Shown: positions 9,963 to 18,918 of the stretch, in pieces
Layout of the letters: every line of letters begins with the position of its first letter
Numbering within the stretch: position 1 is the first letter of the stretch
DNA from: Rhodobiaceae bacterium
GTDB taxonomy: Bacteria > Pseudomonadota > Alphaproteobacteria > Rhizobiales > NORP267
DNA length: 40,000 nucleotides
Direction: 5' to 3'
NCBI GenBank assembly: GCA_020441905.1
Contig: JAGRLG010000066.1
Coordinates: 1 to 40,000 of the forward strand
Translations under genes and position numbers: made by a program
The notes under the pieces: generated by a model
Database searches by the model: none
What the model saw: only the letters and a program-made list of their open reading frames with translations
What the model was told of the DNA's origin: nothing

Positions 9963-10549
9963 CCCTGGCCCGCCGCCGCGCCGGTTTCGCCGGGGCGCAG
10001 GAAAAAGACCTCGCTGTCGCCATAGCTGCGCTGCATCATCGTTTCAAAGCCCGGCGGCGCGGCAAAGCCGGACCCCGCCTTCTCCTCGACAACGATCAGC
10101 GCTTCCTCTTCCAGCCAGCCGCCGTCGCGCGCCGAGACAAGGGCTCTTTCCGCCAGTCCCTTGCCATAGGGCGGGTCAAGGAAAGCCAGCGAGAATTGTC
10201 CCAGATTGCCCGCCGGCCCAAGGCTTGTGGCGTCGCGGCGGAACAGCCGGCTGGCGCCGGTCGCCGAAAGCGTCTCGATGTTTTCGCGGATCAGCGCCCG
10301 CGCCCCCGCCGCCTCCTCGACAAAGAGGCAGAACCTGGCGCCGCGAGACAGCGCCTCAAGCCCCAGCGCCCCGGTGCCGGCAAAAAGATCGAGGACCCGC
10401 GCCTGCGCCACCCTGTCGCCGCCTTCCCAGTGACTGAGGATATTGAACAGCGCCTCGCGCAGCCGGTCCGAAGTCGGCCGGATCGAGAGGTCATGGGCGG
10501 GCGGGGCGGCGAGGTGGCGGCCCTTATGACGTCCGGCGACGATACGCAT
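9959..10549 (-). CDS. rsmD: 16S rRNA (guanine966-N2)-methyltransferase RsmD
   Basis: 196-residue S-adenosylmethionine-dependent methyltransferase acting on G966 of 16S rRNA during 30S assembly. It begins [11 protein letters not shown], typical of RsmD. The SAM-binding motif is [19 protein letters not shown] and the catalytic motif is DPPYGKGL. It is encoded three bases downstream of rluB, so both rRNA modification genes are probably one transcript. It converges with mutL with a four-base overlap of stop codons. Confidence 0.95.
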   Translation of the reverse strand: MRIVAGRHKGRHLAAPPAHDLSIRPTSDRLREALFNILSHWEGGDRVAQARVLDLFAGTGALGLEALSRGARFCLFVEEAAGARALIRENIETLSATGASRLFRRDATSLGPAGNLGQFSLAFLDPPYGKGLAERALVSARDGGWLEEEALIVVEEKAGSGFAAPPGFETMMQRSYGDSEVFFLRPGETGAAAGQG

Positions 10550-10552
10550 GGT

Positions 10553-11581
10553 CTAGCGTCCGCCTTTCGGCTTGCGGCCCGGGCCGCCGGCGAAATTCCC
10601 GGCCTCCGTCCGCCGCGCCCGCATCGGCTTGGTCCGCTTGGGCTTTGGCGCTGCCGGCGCCGCCGCCTCGCGGCTCGTCCGCTCGCCGCCGGCACGCCCG
10701 CGTTCTTCTTTCTGCGGCCTGGGCAGCTCGATCCCGGCCTCGAGAATGGCCTTTTCACCGAGCTGGTCGCGCAGCACCCGCGGCTTGACCTCCTCGATTG
10801 CCCCGGCGGCCAGGTCGCCCAGCATGAAGGGACCGAATGAAACCCGGATCAGCCGGTTGACGGCGACATCGAGATGTTCGAGCACGCGCTTGATCTCGCG
10901 GTTCTTGCCCTCGCGCAGCGCAATCGTCATCCACACATTGCCGCCCTGCTGGCGGTCGATCTGGGCCTCGATCGGCCCGTAATGGACACCATCGACGCTG
11001 ATGCCGCCCTTGAGGCGGTCAAGATCGGCCTGGGTCAGCCGGCCATGGGCGCGCACCCGGTAGCGCCGCAGCCAGCCGGTCGATGGCAATTCGAGCATCC
11101 GGGCCAGCGCGCCGTCATTGGTCAGCAGCAGCAGGCCCTCGGTATTGATGTCGAGGCGGCCGACCGAAATGACCCGTCCCAGCGCCGCCGGAATGCGGTT
11201 GAACACGGTGGGCCTCCCCTCCGGGTCACGATGGGTCGTGACCAGCCCCTTGGCCTTGTGAAAGCGCCACAGCCGCGCCGGCTCCGCTGCCGGCAAGGCC
11301 TTGCCGTCGACCTCGACCGTGTCAGTTGGCGCGACATTGACGGCCGGCGAGGCCAGCCTGACGCCATTGAGCGTGATCCGGCCCTCGGCGATCCAGCGTT
11401 CCGCCTCGCGGCGCGAGCAGATGCCGGCCCGCGCCAGGACCTTGGCGATGCGCTCGCCGCCACCCGCTACCGCCTCGCCCGCCTCCGCCCTGTCCGCCGC
11501 GGGCTTTTTGTGCCCGCCGCCGCCGCCGCCGCGCTTTGCCCTGCTTGCGCCCGCGCGCGGCCCGGAATGTGATTGCGCCAT
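10553..11581 (-). CDS. rluB: RluB/RsuA-family rRNA pseudouridine synthase
   Basis: 342-residue pseudouridine synthase, probably modifying 23S rRNA near U2605 as RluB does. The N-terminal tail is basic, with six consecutive glycines (residues 18-23). An S4 RNA-binding domain (about 43-90) and the synthase domain with GRLDINTEGLLLLTNDG and catalytic Asp144 follow. A basic C-terminal tail rich in Lys, Arg, Pro and Gly is common in alphaproteobacterial members. The ATG at 11581 is preceded by GAGG nine bases upstream. The frame is open further upstream to 11722 but shows no homologous sequence there. RsuA or RluE specificity cannot be excluded from sequence alone. Confidence 0.88.
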   Translation of the reverse strand: MAQSHSGPRAGASRAKRGGGGGGHKKPAADRAEAGEAVAGGGERIAKVLARAGICSRREAERWIAEGRITLNGVRLASPAVNVAPTDTVEVDGKALPAAEPARLWRFHKAKGLVTTHRDPEGRPTVFNRIPAALGRVISVGRLDINTEGLLLLTNDGALARMLELPSTGWLRRYRVRAHGRLTQADLDRLKGGISVDGVHYGPIEAQIDRQQGGNVWMTIALREGKNREIKRVLEHLDVAVNRLIRVSFGPFMLGDLAAGAIEEVKPRVLRDQLGEKAILEAGIELPRPQKEERGRAGGERTSREAAAPAAPKPKRTKPMRARRTEAGNFAGGPGRKPKGGR

Positions 11582-11681
11582 GATGCTTGACCTCGACTTG
11601 CCGCTCCGGCACCAAGACCGGGGAGGATGCGGCCATGGCAGGCTCGTATCTTCCCGCTCTGCGTGCGAGGACGAATTTAAA

Positions 11682-12194
11682 ATGGTTGACCGGAAAGTCT
11701 CAGAACCTGCCGCCATGAGCAAGCCCTCTCACATGGATGAGGCAATTCGGCTCGCCATTGCCGCCGCCGCGCTTGGCGAGGTGCCGGTGGGCGCCGTCAT
11801 TATCGGCCCCGATGGCCGCCTTGTCGCCGGCGCCCACAACGAAACCATCCGGCGCAAGGATCCGACCGCCCATGCCGAAATGCTGGCGATCCGCGCCGCC
11901 GCTGAAGTATTGGGCAGCGAGCGCCTCACGAATTGCGATATTTACGTGTCGCTGGAACCTTGTGCCATGTGTGCCGCCGCAATCTCATTCGCCCGCATCC
12001 GCCGCCTGTATTTTGCCGCCGCCGATCCCAAGGGTGGCGGCGTTGATCATGGCGCCAGGTTTTACCTACAGGACACCTGTCACCACTCACCTGAAGTCTA
12101 TGGCGGTATTGGAGAGATAGAATCTTCAGTGATTCTGAGGGAATTTTTTGCAGAAAAGCGCCAAAAAGAACATATAAATAAGGGTAAGCCTTGA
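11682..12194 (+). CDS. tadA: tRNA-specific adenosine deaminase TadA
   Basis: Zinc deaminase that converts A34 to inosine in tRNA-Arg(ACG). The motifs are HAEM (H64, E66) and PCAMC (C94, C97), in the order expected for the cytidine/deoxycytidylate deaminase fold. The product is 170 residues from ATG 11682, which has GAGGA about ten bases upstream. ATG 11715 (159 aa) and ATG 11733 (153 aa) are also possible, and homology begins only at MDEAIRLAI. The last 20 or so codons are markedly A+T-rich and encode a Lys-rich tail (FFAEKRQKEHINKGKP), unlike the rest of the gene. It is divergent from rluB across about 100 bases. Confidence 0.9.
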   Translation: MVDRKVSEPAAMSKPSHMDEAIRLAIAAAALGEVPVGAVIIGPDGRLVAGAHNETIRRKDPTAHAEMLAIRAAAEVLGSERLTNCDIYVSLEPCAMCAAAISFARIRRLYFAAADPKGGGVDHGARFYLQDTCHHSPEVYGGIGEIESSVILREFFAEKRQKEHINKGKP

Positions 12195-12260
12195 AATAAA
12201 AAATAAATGAAATTTATTCGGCGTGTAAGGAATATATGAATTCTTTTCCCCTAAACTTGG
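12121..12260. other. A+T-rich island at the tadA 3' end and downstream spacer
   Basis: A hand count gives 36 G+C in the 120 bases from 12121 to 12240 (30%), in a window otherwise clearly above 60%. The patch covers the end of tadA and the spacer before the 53-codon ORF. It includes a 7-bp hairpin and a weak promoter-like pair, TTGAAA (12191-12196) and TTTATT (12213-12218), with 16 bases between. Confidence 0.75.
12202..12218. repeat. AT-rich inverted repeat after tadA
   Basis: AATAAAT (12202-12208) and ATTTATT (12212-12218) are perfect complements around a GAA loop, eight bases after the tadA stop. The stem has no G:C pairs, so it is a poor terminator by itself. It could be a protein-binding or 3'-end processing site. 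Confidence 0.5.
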
Positions 12261-12263
12261 AGG

Positions 12264-12425
12264 ATGCGCTTCCAATGGGTAATGGCATTTCTGGTCGTAA
12301 TTATGGCGCTGGACCTGGTGGCGTTCGGCGGCCGCTATAGCGCGCGCGGCTGGCACATTGCCCAGCAGACCGGACTCGATTTCCACTTCGAGATCGCCCG
12401 CACCATCGCCCGCCTCGGATCCTGA
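12264..12425 (+). CDS. Small single-span membrane protein, hypothetical
   Basis: 53-codon ORF from ATG 12264 to TGA 12425. The product starts MRFQWVMAF, has one hydrophobic segment (about residues 5-21, VMAFLVVIMALDLVAFG), and then an amphipathic soluble tail, RYSARGWHIAQQTGLDF and onward, ending LGS. GGAGG sits directly against the ATG, and an in-frame TAA at 12252-12254 excludes a longer product; in-frame ATG 12282 is an alternative. The codons return to normal high G+C here, with G or C at most third positions. I recall similar short hydrophobic proteins with a GRY...W...G..F pattern in alphaproteobacteria, but cannot name a family. Function unknown. Confidence 0.6.
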   Translation: MRFQWVMAFLVVIMALDLVAFGGRYSARGWHIAQQTGLDFHFEIARTIARLGS

Positions 12426-12466
12426 TTGATCCCGGCAAGTCCTGCGAGCTGGATTCAGCCCCTGCG

Positions 12467-13309
12467 CTATACCGCGCTCAGGACCTGGTCGAGGCGTATT
12501 TTCAACTCTTCCTTAACCGGCCCGGCGGCCTCGAGAATGGCCCGCGCCTTGAGAAAATCTAGAACCCGGAACTGGTTGATCGCCGGGCGCAGCAATATGT
12601 CCGCCTTGTCGTGCCGCAGCTTCTCGGTGATGATCGCCTGCATCAGGATCTGGCTGGCGCCGAAAATGGCCTCGGTGGCGCTGGGCGTCTCCCTTTTGGC
12701 GCGTTTTTCCGGGCCGCCGACGACATCGACGGCAATGACCAGCTTGCTGCCGGCAAGCTTGTCGACGGGCAATGGATTGACGATGCCGCCATCGATCAAC
12801 ACCCGGCCGCCCATGGTCACCGGGCGGAAAATCACCGGCAATGCGATCGAAGCGGCTATCGCCTGGCGCAAGGGTCCCGTCGTCAGTTCGGCCTCGTGCC
12901 AGCCATAGAAGTCGGTGGCGACAATAGACAGCGGGATTTCGAGCTCGCAAAAATCCTGCTTGACCCCCGCCGGCAGAAACAAGTCGATCACGCGTCCGGC
13001 GTCGAACTGCGCCGGCATCAAGGCGGAGCGGGTGAACATTTCGCGAAAACCTCGCGGCAATAACTCCATCAGCTTGCGCAGGACCCGGGCCGGCTGGCCG
13101 AGCACGTCCAGCGTGTGCGCCCTGATCTCCGCGCCGGTCATGCCGGAGGCGTAGGCGGCGCCGAATATCGCGCCGATGCTGGTGCCGGCGATCCGCTCCG
13201 GCCGCACCCCCAGTTCGTCGAGGGCCTCCAGCACCGGGATATGCGCCAGGCCGCGCGCGCCGCCGCCGCCAAGCGCAAGGCCGACCCCGCCATTCTGTCC
13301 CTTGCTCAC
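12467..13309 (-). CDS. Patatin-like phospholipase (RssA/YlbK-like)
   Basis: 280-residue serine hydrolase of the patatin family. Visible are the oxyanion loop GGGGARG (residues 14-20), the nucleophile elbow GTSIG (Ser44), and the DGG motif (Asp173), which together make the Ser-Asp dyad. There is no signal peptide, so it is probably cytoplasmic or peripheral. GTG 13309 was chosen because AGGAGG precedes it by about six bases. It lies 34 bases downstream of purD on the same strand, probably an operon by position only. Substrate cannot be inferred; the family includes acyl hydrolases of phospholipids and lysophospholipids. Confidence 0.88.
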   Translation of the reverse strand: MSKGQNGGVGLALGGGGARGLAHIPVLEALDELGVRPERIAGTSIGAIFGAAYASGMTGAEIRAHTLDVLGQPARVLRKLMELLPRGFREMFTRSALMPAQFDAGRVIDLFLPAGVKQDFCELEIPLSIVATDFYGWHEAELTTGPLRQAIAASIALPVIFRPVTMGGRVLIDGGIVNPLPVDKLAGSKLVIAVDVVGGPEKRAKRETPSATEAIFGASQILMQAIITEKLRHDKADILLRPAINQFRVLDFLKARAILEAAGPVKEELKIRLDQVLSAV

Positions 13310-13343
13310 GCGCGCCTCCTGGTCTCCGCGCAGGTTCCCGTCT

Positions 13344-14621
13344 TCAAGCCGTCTTTTCCCGGTCCAGCGCCCGCCAGCCGATGTCGCGGCGGCAGAAGCC
13401 CTGCGGCCAGTCGATACGGTCGATCGCCGCATAGGCGCGCGCCCGCGCCTCCTCCACATTTGTCCCGCGCGCGGTGACATTGAGCACCCGCCCGCCGCTG
13501 GCGACGATGTCGCCAGCGCGCCGCTCGGTGCCGGCATGGAACACCGTCACCGCCTCGTTCTCCGCCGCCTCCAGCCCGAGAATGCGGCTGCCTTTTTCAT
13601 AGTCGCCGGGATAGCCCGCCGCCGCCATCACCACGGTCAGCGCCACCTCGTCGCGCCACAGCGCCGAAACCTGGTCCAGCGTGCCGCGCGACGCCGCCAG
13701 CATCAGTTCCAGTATGTCGCTTTTCAGCCGCATCATCAGCACCTGGCATTCCGGGTCGCCGAAGCGCACATTGTATTCGATCAGCTTTGGACCCTCCGCG
13801 CCGATCATCAGCCCGGCATAGAGCACGCCCCTATATGGGATGCCCTCCTTCGCCATGCCATCGACCGTCGGCTGCACGATTTCTGCCAGGGTGCGCCGGC
13901 ACATCTCGTCGCTCATCACCGGCGCCGGCGAATAGGCGCCCATGCCCCCGGTATTGGGACCGGTATCGCCGTCCCCGACCCGCTTGTGGTCCTGCGCGGT
14001 GGCCAGCGCCAGCACATGGCGCCCGTCGACCAGGGCAAAGAAGCTTGCTTCCTCGCCGTCAAGGAATTCCTCGATCACCACCTCGGCGCCGGCGGCGCCG
14101 AAGCGCCCGGCGAAGATCTCCTCAAGGGCCGCCATGGCCTCGGCCTCGCTCATGGCCACGGTAACGCCCTTGCCGGCCGCCAGCCCGTCGGCCTTGATGA
14201 CGATCGGGGCGCCCATTCGGCGCACATAGTCGGCGGCGGGCGCCAGCCGGTCGAAGCGCCCATAGGCCGCGGTGGGGATATTGTGGCGGTCGCACAACTC
14301 CTTGGTGAAGGCTTTGGAGCCTTCCAGCTGCGCCGCCGCCTTGCCCGGCCCGAAGGATTCGATCCCCGCCTTGTCCAGATCGTCGGCAAGCCCGGCCACC
14401 AGCGGCGCCTCGGGGCCGATGACCACATAGCCGATGTCCTTTTCGCGGCAAAAACCGATCACTGCGCCGTGGTCGGCGATGTCGAGGCGGACCCGCTCCG
14501 CGAGGCTTTCCATGCCGGCATTGCCAGGCGCGCAATAGAGCTTGTCCGCCAGCGGGCTTTTCGCGATCGCCCAGGCCAGCGAATGCTCGCGCCCGCCGCC
14601 GCCGATAATCAGTATGTTCAT
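13344..14621 (-). CDS. purD: Phosphoribosylamine--glycine ligase
   Basis: 425-residue ATP-grasp enzyme making glycinamide ribonucleotide in de novo purine synthesis. It begins [18 protein letters not shown], the family signature, and continues with the ATP-grasp core ([14 protein letters not shown]), [22 protein letters not shown], and [10 protein letters not shown] near the metal site. ATG 14621 has a CGGGGA element upstream. It diverges from xseA across 132 bases, an arrangement known in other alphaproteobacteria. Length is normal and no key motif is missing. Confidence 0.96.
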   Translation of the reverse strand: MNILIIGGGGREHSLAWAIAKSPLADKLYCAPGNAGMESLAERVRLDIADHGAVIGFCREKDIGYVVIGPEAPLVAGLADDLDKAGIESFGPGKAAAQLEGSKAFTKELCDRHNIPTAAYGRFDRLAPAADYVRRMGAPIVIKADGLAAGKGVTVAMSEAEAMAALEEIFAGRFGAAGAEVVIEEFLDGEEASFFALVDGRHVLALATAQDHKRVGDGDTGPNTGGMGAYSPAPVMSDEMCRRTLAEIVQPTVDGMAKEGIPYRGVLYAGLMIGAEGPKLIEYNVRFGDPECQVLMMRLKSDILELMLAASRGTLDQVSALWRDEVALTVVMAAAGYPGDYEKGSRILGLEAAENEAVTVFHAGTERRAGDIVASGGRVLNVTARGTNVEEARARAYAAIDRIDWPQGFCRRDIGWRALDREKTA

Positions 14622-14753
14622 GGGCCAGTCCCCGCCGCCTTTTTCCAGAGCTTGGATCCGTGCTATCACCGCAGCACGCTCCTGCCGCCGCGCTCTTTTA
14701 GCACCGGCCCGGCACGGTGCGGAACCTGTGTTGTGGACAGATCGGGCCGGGAA

Positions 14754-16262
14754 ATGGCGACCAGCGCCGAAAGCCAGGACAATGTGGCCGAATATACCGT
14801 GAGCGAGCTGTCCGGCGCGCTCAAGCGCACCGTCGAGGATGCCTATGGCTATGTGCGCGTGCGCGGCGAGATCTCGGGCTATCGCGGCCCTCATTCCTCC
14901 GGCCATTGCTATTTCGCCCTCAAGGACGACAAGGCCAAGATCGACGCCATCATCTGGCGCGGCGTGTTCGGCAAGCTGCGTTTTCGCCCCGAGGAGGGCA
15001 TGGAGGTCGTCGCCAGCGGCAAGCTGACCACCTATCCGGGGCGCTCGTCCTACCAGATCGTCATCGAGAGCCTCGAGCCGGCAGGCGCCGGGGCGCTGAT
15101 GGCGCTGCTCGAGGAACGCAAGCGCAAGCTCGCCGCCGAAGGGCTGTTCGGCGAGGACCGCAAGCGGCCCTTGCCCTTTCTGCCCGCCGTCATCGGCGTC
15201 GTCACCTCGCCTACCGGCGCCGTTATCCGCGACATCCTGCACCGTCTTGCCGACCGTTTTCCGCGCCATGTGCTGGTCTGGCCGGTTCGCGTGCAGGGCG
15301 AGACCAGCGCGCGCGAGGTGGCGGCGGCGATTGCCGGCTTCAATGCCATTTCCCCCGGCGGGCCGGTTCCCCGCCCTGACCTGCTGATCGTCGCCCGCGG
15401 CGGCGGTTCCATCGAGGAATTGTGGAGTTTCAACGAGGAGGAGGTGGTGCGCGCCGCCGCCGCCAGTGCCATTCCGTTGATTTCCGCCGTCGGCCATGAA
15501 ACCGACTGGACGCTGCTCGACCTCGTTGCCGATTGCCGCGCGCCGACACCGACAGCGGCGGCGGAAATGGCGGTCCCGGTGCGTCTCGAACTGATCGCCG
15601 CCACCGACGACCTAGCGCGGCGCGCCCGCGCCGGCTCCCTGCGCTATCTCGGCGAACGGCGCGCCGCCTTGCGTTCCGCCGCCAGGGCGCTGCCGCGGTT
15701 GACCGAACTGCTGGCCCTGCCGCGCCAGCGCTTCGACATCGCCGCCGGGCTGCTCGGCCGCGCCCTCATCGCCAATACCACCGGCCACCGCACCCGCCTG
15801 GACCGCGTGTCCGGCCGCCTTGCCCCGGCGCTCGCCGCCAATGCCCATGCGGTGCGGGTCCGCTTCGCCCGCTGCGCCGCCCGCCTCGCCCCCGCCGTTC
15901 ATCGCGCCCGCATCCGCCACGAGGGCGCGCGCATCGCCGATCTGGCCGCCCGCGCGGCGCGCGCCTTGAGCCAGCAGATCGCCCGCCGCCACGACCGCCT
16001 CGAGGCCCGCGCCGGGCTGCTTGCGTCCTTGAGCTATGAAAATGTGCTCAGGCGAGGCTATGCGCTGGTGCGCGATGCAAAAGGCGCCATGCTCAAACGG
16101 GCCGCCGCCGTGGCCCCTGGGGCAAAAATCGAGTTAGAATTCGCCGACGGCCGCCTCAAGGCGACGGCGGACGGTCCGGCGGCTCCGGCGAGCCCCTCGG
16201 GGGCGCAGAGCGCACCCGCCACGGGCAAGGCCAAGCCGGCGGGGCAGGGATCCCTGTTCTGA
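14754..16262 (+). CDS. xseA: Exodeoxyribonuclease VII large subunit
   Basis: 502-residue large subunit of the single-strand-specific exonuclease. The N-terminal OB-fold (about residues 10-110) includes [23 protein letters not shown] in two parts. The catalytic domain has [13 protein letters not shown], the GGGS segment of [14 protein letters not shown], and [12 protein letters not shown] long Arg/Ala-rich coiled-coil region follows, with the conserved [14 protein letters not shown] near the C-terminus. The xseB gene is not in this window. ATG 14754 has only a weak GGGCCGGGA upstream; GTG 14733 is a possible earlier start. Confidence 0.95.
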   Translation: MATSAESQDNVAEYTVSELSGALKRTVEDAYGYVRVRGEISGYRGPHSSGHCYFALKDDKAKIDAIIWRGVFGKLRFRPEEGMEVVASGKLTTYPGRSSYQIVIESLEPAGAGALMALLEERKRKLAAEGLFGEDRKRPLPFLPAVIGVVTSPTGAVIRDILHRLADRFPRHVLVWPVRVQGETSAREVAAAIAGFNAISPGGPVPRPDLLIVARGGGSIEELWSFNEEEVVRAAAASAIPLISAVGHETDWTLLDLVADCRAPTPTAAAEMAVPVRLELIAATDDLARRARAGSLRYLGERRAALRSAARALPRLTELLALPRQRFDIAAGLLGRALIANTTGHRTRLDRVSGRLAPALAANAHAVRVRFARCAARLAPAVHRARIRHEGARIADLAARAARALSQQIARRHDRLEARAGLLASLSYENVLRRGYALVRDAKGAMLKRAAAVAPGAKIELEFADGRLKATADGPAAPASPSGAQSAPATGKAKPAGQGSLF

Positions 16263-16365
16263 GATGCGCGCCGGACCCCACCGCAAGAGAACGACGCGCG
16301 GGGTGGCAATTGGCCGGCGCCGGCTATATCTAAGGATGAGGCGCGGGCAAGGATTGGATAGGAAG

Positions 16366-16599
16366 ATGAACCGGTTCGAAAATTCCTTCAATGTCCAGGG
16401 CGAGGCGCGCCTGCGCTATGGCGACGGCGATTTCGAAATCCTGACGCCGGGCACTTTCGTGCGCTGCGCCGTTTCCGGCCAGCCCATTCCGCTCGACGAA
16501 TTGCGCTATTGGAGCATTCCGCTTCAGGAGCCCTATGCAACGCCGGAGGCTTCGCTGAAGCGCTACCGCGAGACGGCATCCGGCGCCGGGGCGGACTGA
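16366..16599 (+). CDS. DUF2093 family protein
   Basis: 77-residue protein beginning MNRFENSFNVQGEARLRYGD, with FEILTPGTFVRCAVSGQPIPL and LRYWSIPLQEPY. This matches the small alphaproteobacterial DUF2093 family, which is often found next to lpxK. No function is known. Pro, aromatic and Cys residues are regularly spaced, but a metal site is not evident. ATG 16366 directly follows AGGAAG, and a second AAGGA lies about 12 bases upstream. Its last 37 bases overlap the 3' end of lpxK on the other strand. Confidence 0.85.
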   Translation: MNRFENSFNVQGEARLRYGDGDFEILTPGTFVRCAVSGQPIPLDELRYWSIPLQEPYATPEASLKRYRETASGAGAD

Positions 16600-17621
16600 C
16601 TGGCGTTTCCTGCCGCCGGCATCGCCAGGCGGGCAAGGACAAAGCGCTCGAATTCGCCGCCATCTTTGAAGCGAAGCTCGACCGGAAGGGTTTTCGTTTT
16701 GTCCGCCACCGCGCGCTGGGACGGCGCTGTTCCCGCGCCAAGGCGCGCCAGGTCCTTGGTTGTCGTCATCAATTCGGCCCCCGTTTGGCGGGCCAGCGCC
16801 AGCAGGCCGGCGCAGTCGCGCTCGCTATAGACATGGTGGTCGCCAAAGGACCGCCGCGCCACCACCTCGGCGCCGGTTGCCGCCAGGCTGGCGAAGAACT
16901 TCTCCGGCCGGCCGATGCCGGCAAAGGCCACCAGTTTGCGCCCGGCAAGGCCGTGATCCGCCGCGCCGTCGAGGCGCGCCGCGAAGACCGGGATGCCGCG
17001 CGCCCGTGCACGCGCCGCCACGTCCTCGCCCGCTTCGCCGCTCCCCACCACGATCACCGCATCGGCCAGAGAAAACTGGAAATCGAGCCGCGCCCGCAAC
17101 GGGCCGGCGGGAATGACGCGGCCATTGCCGATGCCCGCCTCGCCATCGACGATCGCCAGGCCGACCGTCTTGGCCAGCGACGGGTTCTGCAAACCGTCAT
17201 CCATGACCACGGCATCGGCGCCGATGCGCAGCGCTTCGCCAAGGCCGGCCACGCGGTCGCGCGAAACGATCGCCGGGCCGTTTGCCGCCAGCAGCAACGG
17301 CTCGTCGCCGACCTTCGCCGCGCTGTGGCATGACGGATCGACCAGCAGCGGCCCGGCTTCGCTGCCGCCATAGCCGCGGCTCAGGAAGGCCGGACGGTAG
17401 CCCTTGGCCCGCAGCATGGCGGCAATCGCCAGCGCCGCCGGCGTCTTGCCGCTGCCGCCGGCGGTCAGATTGCCGACGCAGATCACCGGAATTGGGGCCT
17501 TTACCGACGCGACACGGGCAAAGCGCCACCTCGTCACGGCATCGTAAAGCGCCCCCACAGGGGCCAGCAGCAGGCATGGCCAGCTTGCGCCGCCGGACTG
17601 CCAGAAGCGCGGCGCGCGCAT
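16563..17621 (-). CDS. lpxK: Tetraacyldisaccharide 4'-kinase
   Basis: 352-residue inner-membrane-associated kinase that phosphorylates the 4' position of the lipid A disaccharide. There is an N-terminal hydrophobic helix, then the P-loop GNLTAGGSGKT (50-60), SRGYGG, and the MDDGLQNPSL segment typical of LpxK. It is the last gene of the minus-strand envelope run and starts four bases after waaA stops. Together they make the late steps of Kdo2-lipid IVA synthesis. The 3' end overlaps the convergent DUF2093 gene by 37 bases. Confidence 0.95.
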   Translation of the reverse strand: MRAPRFWQSGGASWPCLLLAPVGALYDAVTRWRFARVASVKAPIPVICVGNLTAGGSGKTPAALAIAAMLRAKGYRPAFLSRGYGGSEAGPLLVDPSCHSAAKVGDEPLLLAANGPAIVSRDRVAGLGEALRIGADAVVMDDGLQNPSLAKTVGLAIVDGEAGIGNGRVIPAGPLRARLDFQFSLADAVIVVGSGEAGEDVAARARARGIPVFAARLDGAADHGLAGRKLVAFAGIGRPEKFFASLAATGAEVVARRSFGDHHVYSERDCAGLLALARQTGAELMTTTKDLARLGAGTAPSQRAVADKTKTLPVELRFKDGGEFERFVLARLAMPAAGNASQSAPAPDAVSR

Positions 17622-17625
17622 CGGA

Positions 17626-18918
17626 TCAGGCCCTTTCCGGCGCCAGCAGCGGCGCCAGGGCATCAAGGGTGCGGGCCAGCGCGCCGCCGCCTTCCTCGAC
17701 CGCCAGCCGGGCCTGGGCGGCAGCCCGCGCAATGGCATCCGGATTGTCCAGAAGGTCCGTTGCGGTCTGTGCCAGCTGGGCCGCCGAAGCGACCGCGAAC
17801 GCGCCTCCGGCGGCATCGAGCCGCTGGTAGATCTCGGCGAAATTGAACACCTGCGGCCCGTGCAGGATAGCCGCCGACAGCTTTGCCGGCTCGATCGGGT
17901 TCTGCCCGCCATGGGGGATCAGCGATCCGCCCATGAAGGTCACCATGCCGCACCGGTAGATGAGGCCGAGTTCGCCAAGCGTGTCGGCGATGTAGATATC
18001 GGTGGTCTTGCCGGGCAACTGCCCTTTTGAGCGCAGTTTCACCCTCAGGCCGAGGCCGGCGAGGTCCTCGGCGATGCCCGCTCCGCGCTCGGGGTGGCGC
18101 GGCGCGATGATCGTCAGCAGGCGGGGAAACCTGGCCGAGATCTGGCGGTGGGCCTCGGCGAGCATGGTTTCCTCGCCGCCATGGGTGCTGGCGGCGATCA
18201 GCACCTGGCGCCCGCCGATGCTCGCTTGCAGGGCCTTGAGGTTTTCCGCGTTGGCGCCCGGCGCCGGCACGTCGAGCTTGAGATTGCCGGCCACCTTGAC
18301 ATGGTGGCCGCCAAGCGATTTGAGCCGCTCGCCGTCGCCCGGCCCCTGGGCCAGGCAGATCTCGAAAGCGCCGATCAGCCAGGCGATGGTGGCCGGCAGG
18401 CGGCGCCAGCGCGCCGCCGAGCGCGCCGAAAGCCGCCCATTGACCAGGGCGCTGCGAATGCCCCGCGCCTTCAGCGCCATGATCGTGTTCGGCCACAACT
18501 CGGATTCGGCGAAGATCGCCAGCCGTGGCCGCCAATGATCGAGAAACCGCTCGAGGAACGCCGGCACGTCGAGGGGCACGAATTGATGCAGCACACCCGC
18601 CGGCAGGCGCTCCGTGGCCAGGCGCGCCGAGGTGACGGTTCCGCTGGTCAGCAGAATGGCGGTTTGCGGCCAGCGCGCGCCGATGCCCTCGATCAGCGGC
18701 AGGACCGACAGCATTTCGCCGACGCTGGCGCCGTGAACCCAGATCACCTCGCCTTGCGGGCGGGGCAGGGACGCCCATCCGCGCCGTTCGCACAGCCGCG
18801 CTTCGTCCTCCTTGCCGCGTGAAAGGCGCAGCCGCAGCGCAAGTCCCGCCAGTGGCGCGCACAGGCCGATGGCGGCGCGATAAACTTTCAGCGTCGCCGG
18901 CGGTTCAGCCGCGGTCAT
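17626..18918 (-). CDS. waaA: 3-deoxy-D-manno-octulosonic acid transferase (Kdo transferase)
   Basis: 430-residue GT30 glycosyltransferase that transfers Kdo from CMP-Kdo to lipid IVA at the cytoplasmic face. An N-terminal hydrophobic anchor is followed by WVHGASVGE, TSGTVTSARLA, ESELWPN, IIAPRHPERG and MGGSLIPHGGQNPIEPA, all typical of WaaA. ATG 18918 starts 14 bases inside the end of the upstream DUF374 gene, indicating coupling. The number of Kdo residues added (one or two) cannot be told from sequence. Confidence 0.96.
   Translation of the reverse strand: MTAAEPPATLKVYRAAIGLCAPLAGLALRLRLSRGKEDEARLCERRGWASLPRPQGEVIWVHGASVGEMLSVLPLIEGIGARWPQTAILLTSGTVTSARLATERLPAGVLHQFVPLDVPAFLERFLDHWRPRLAIFAESELWPNTIMALKARGIRSALVNGRLSARSAARWRRLPATIAWLIGAFEICLAQGPGDGERLKSLGGHHVKVAGNLKLDVPAPGANAENLKALQASIGGRQVLIAASTHGGEETMLAEAHRQISARFPRLLTIIAPRHPERGAGIAEDLAGLGLRVKLRSKGQLPGKTTDIYIADTLGELGLIYRCGMVTFMGGSLIPHGGQNPIEPAKLSAAILHGPQVFNFAEIYQRLDAAGGAFAVASAAQLAQTATDLLDNPDAIARAAAQARLAVEEGGGALARTLDALAPLLAPERA

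Noticed and set aside
12126..12386. 86-codon minus-strand frame across the A+T-rich patch
   Set aside because: It overlaps tadA and the 53-codon ORF, and its hydrophobic look comes only from the A+T-rich patch.
12467..13309. Patatin-like protein as an anti-phage effector
   Set aside because: No nucleotide cyclase, sensor or other defence gene is beside it; it sits next to purD in a housekeeping region.
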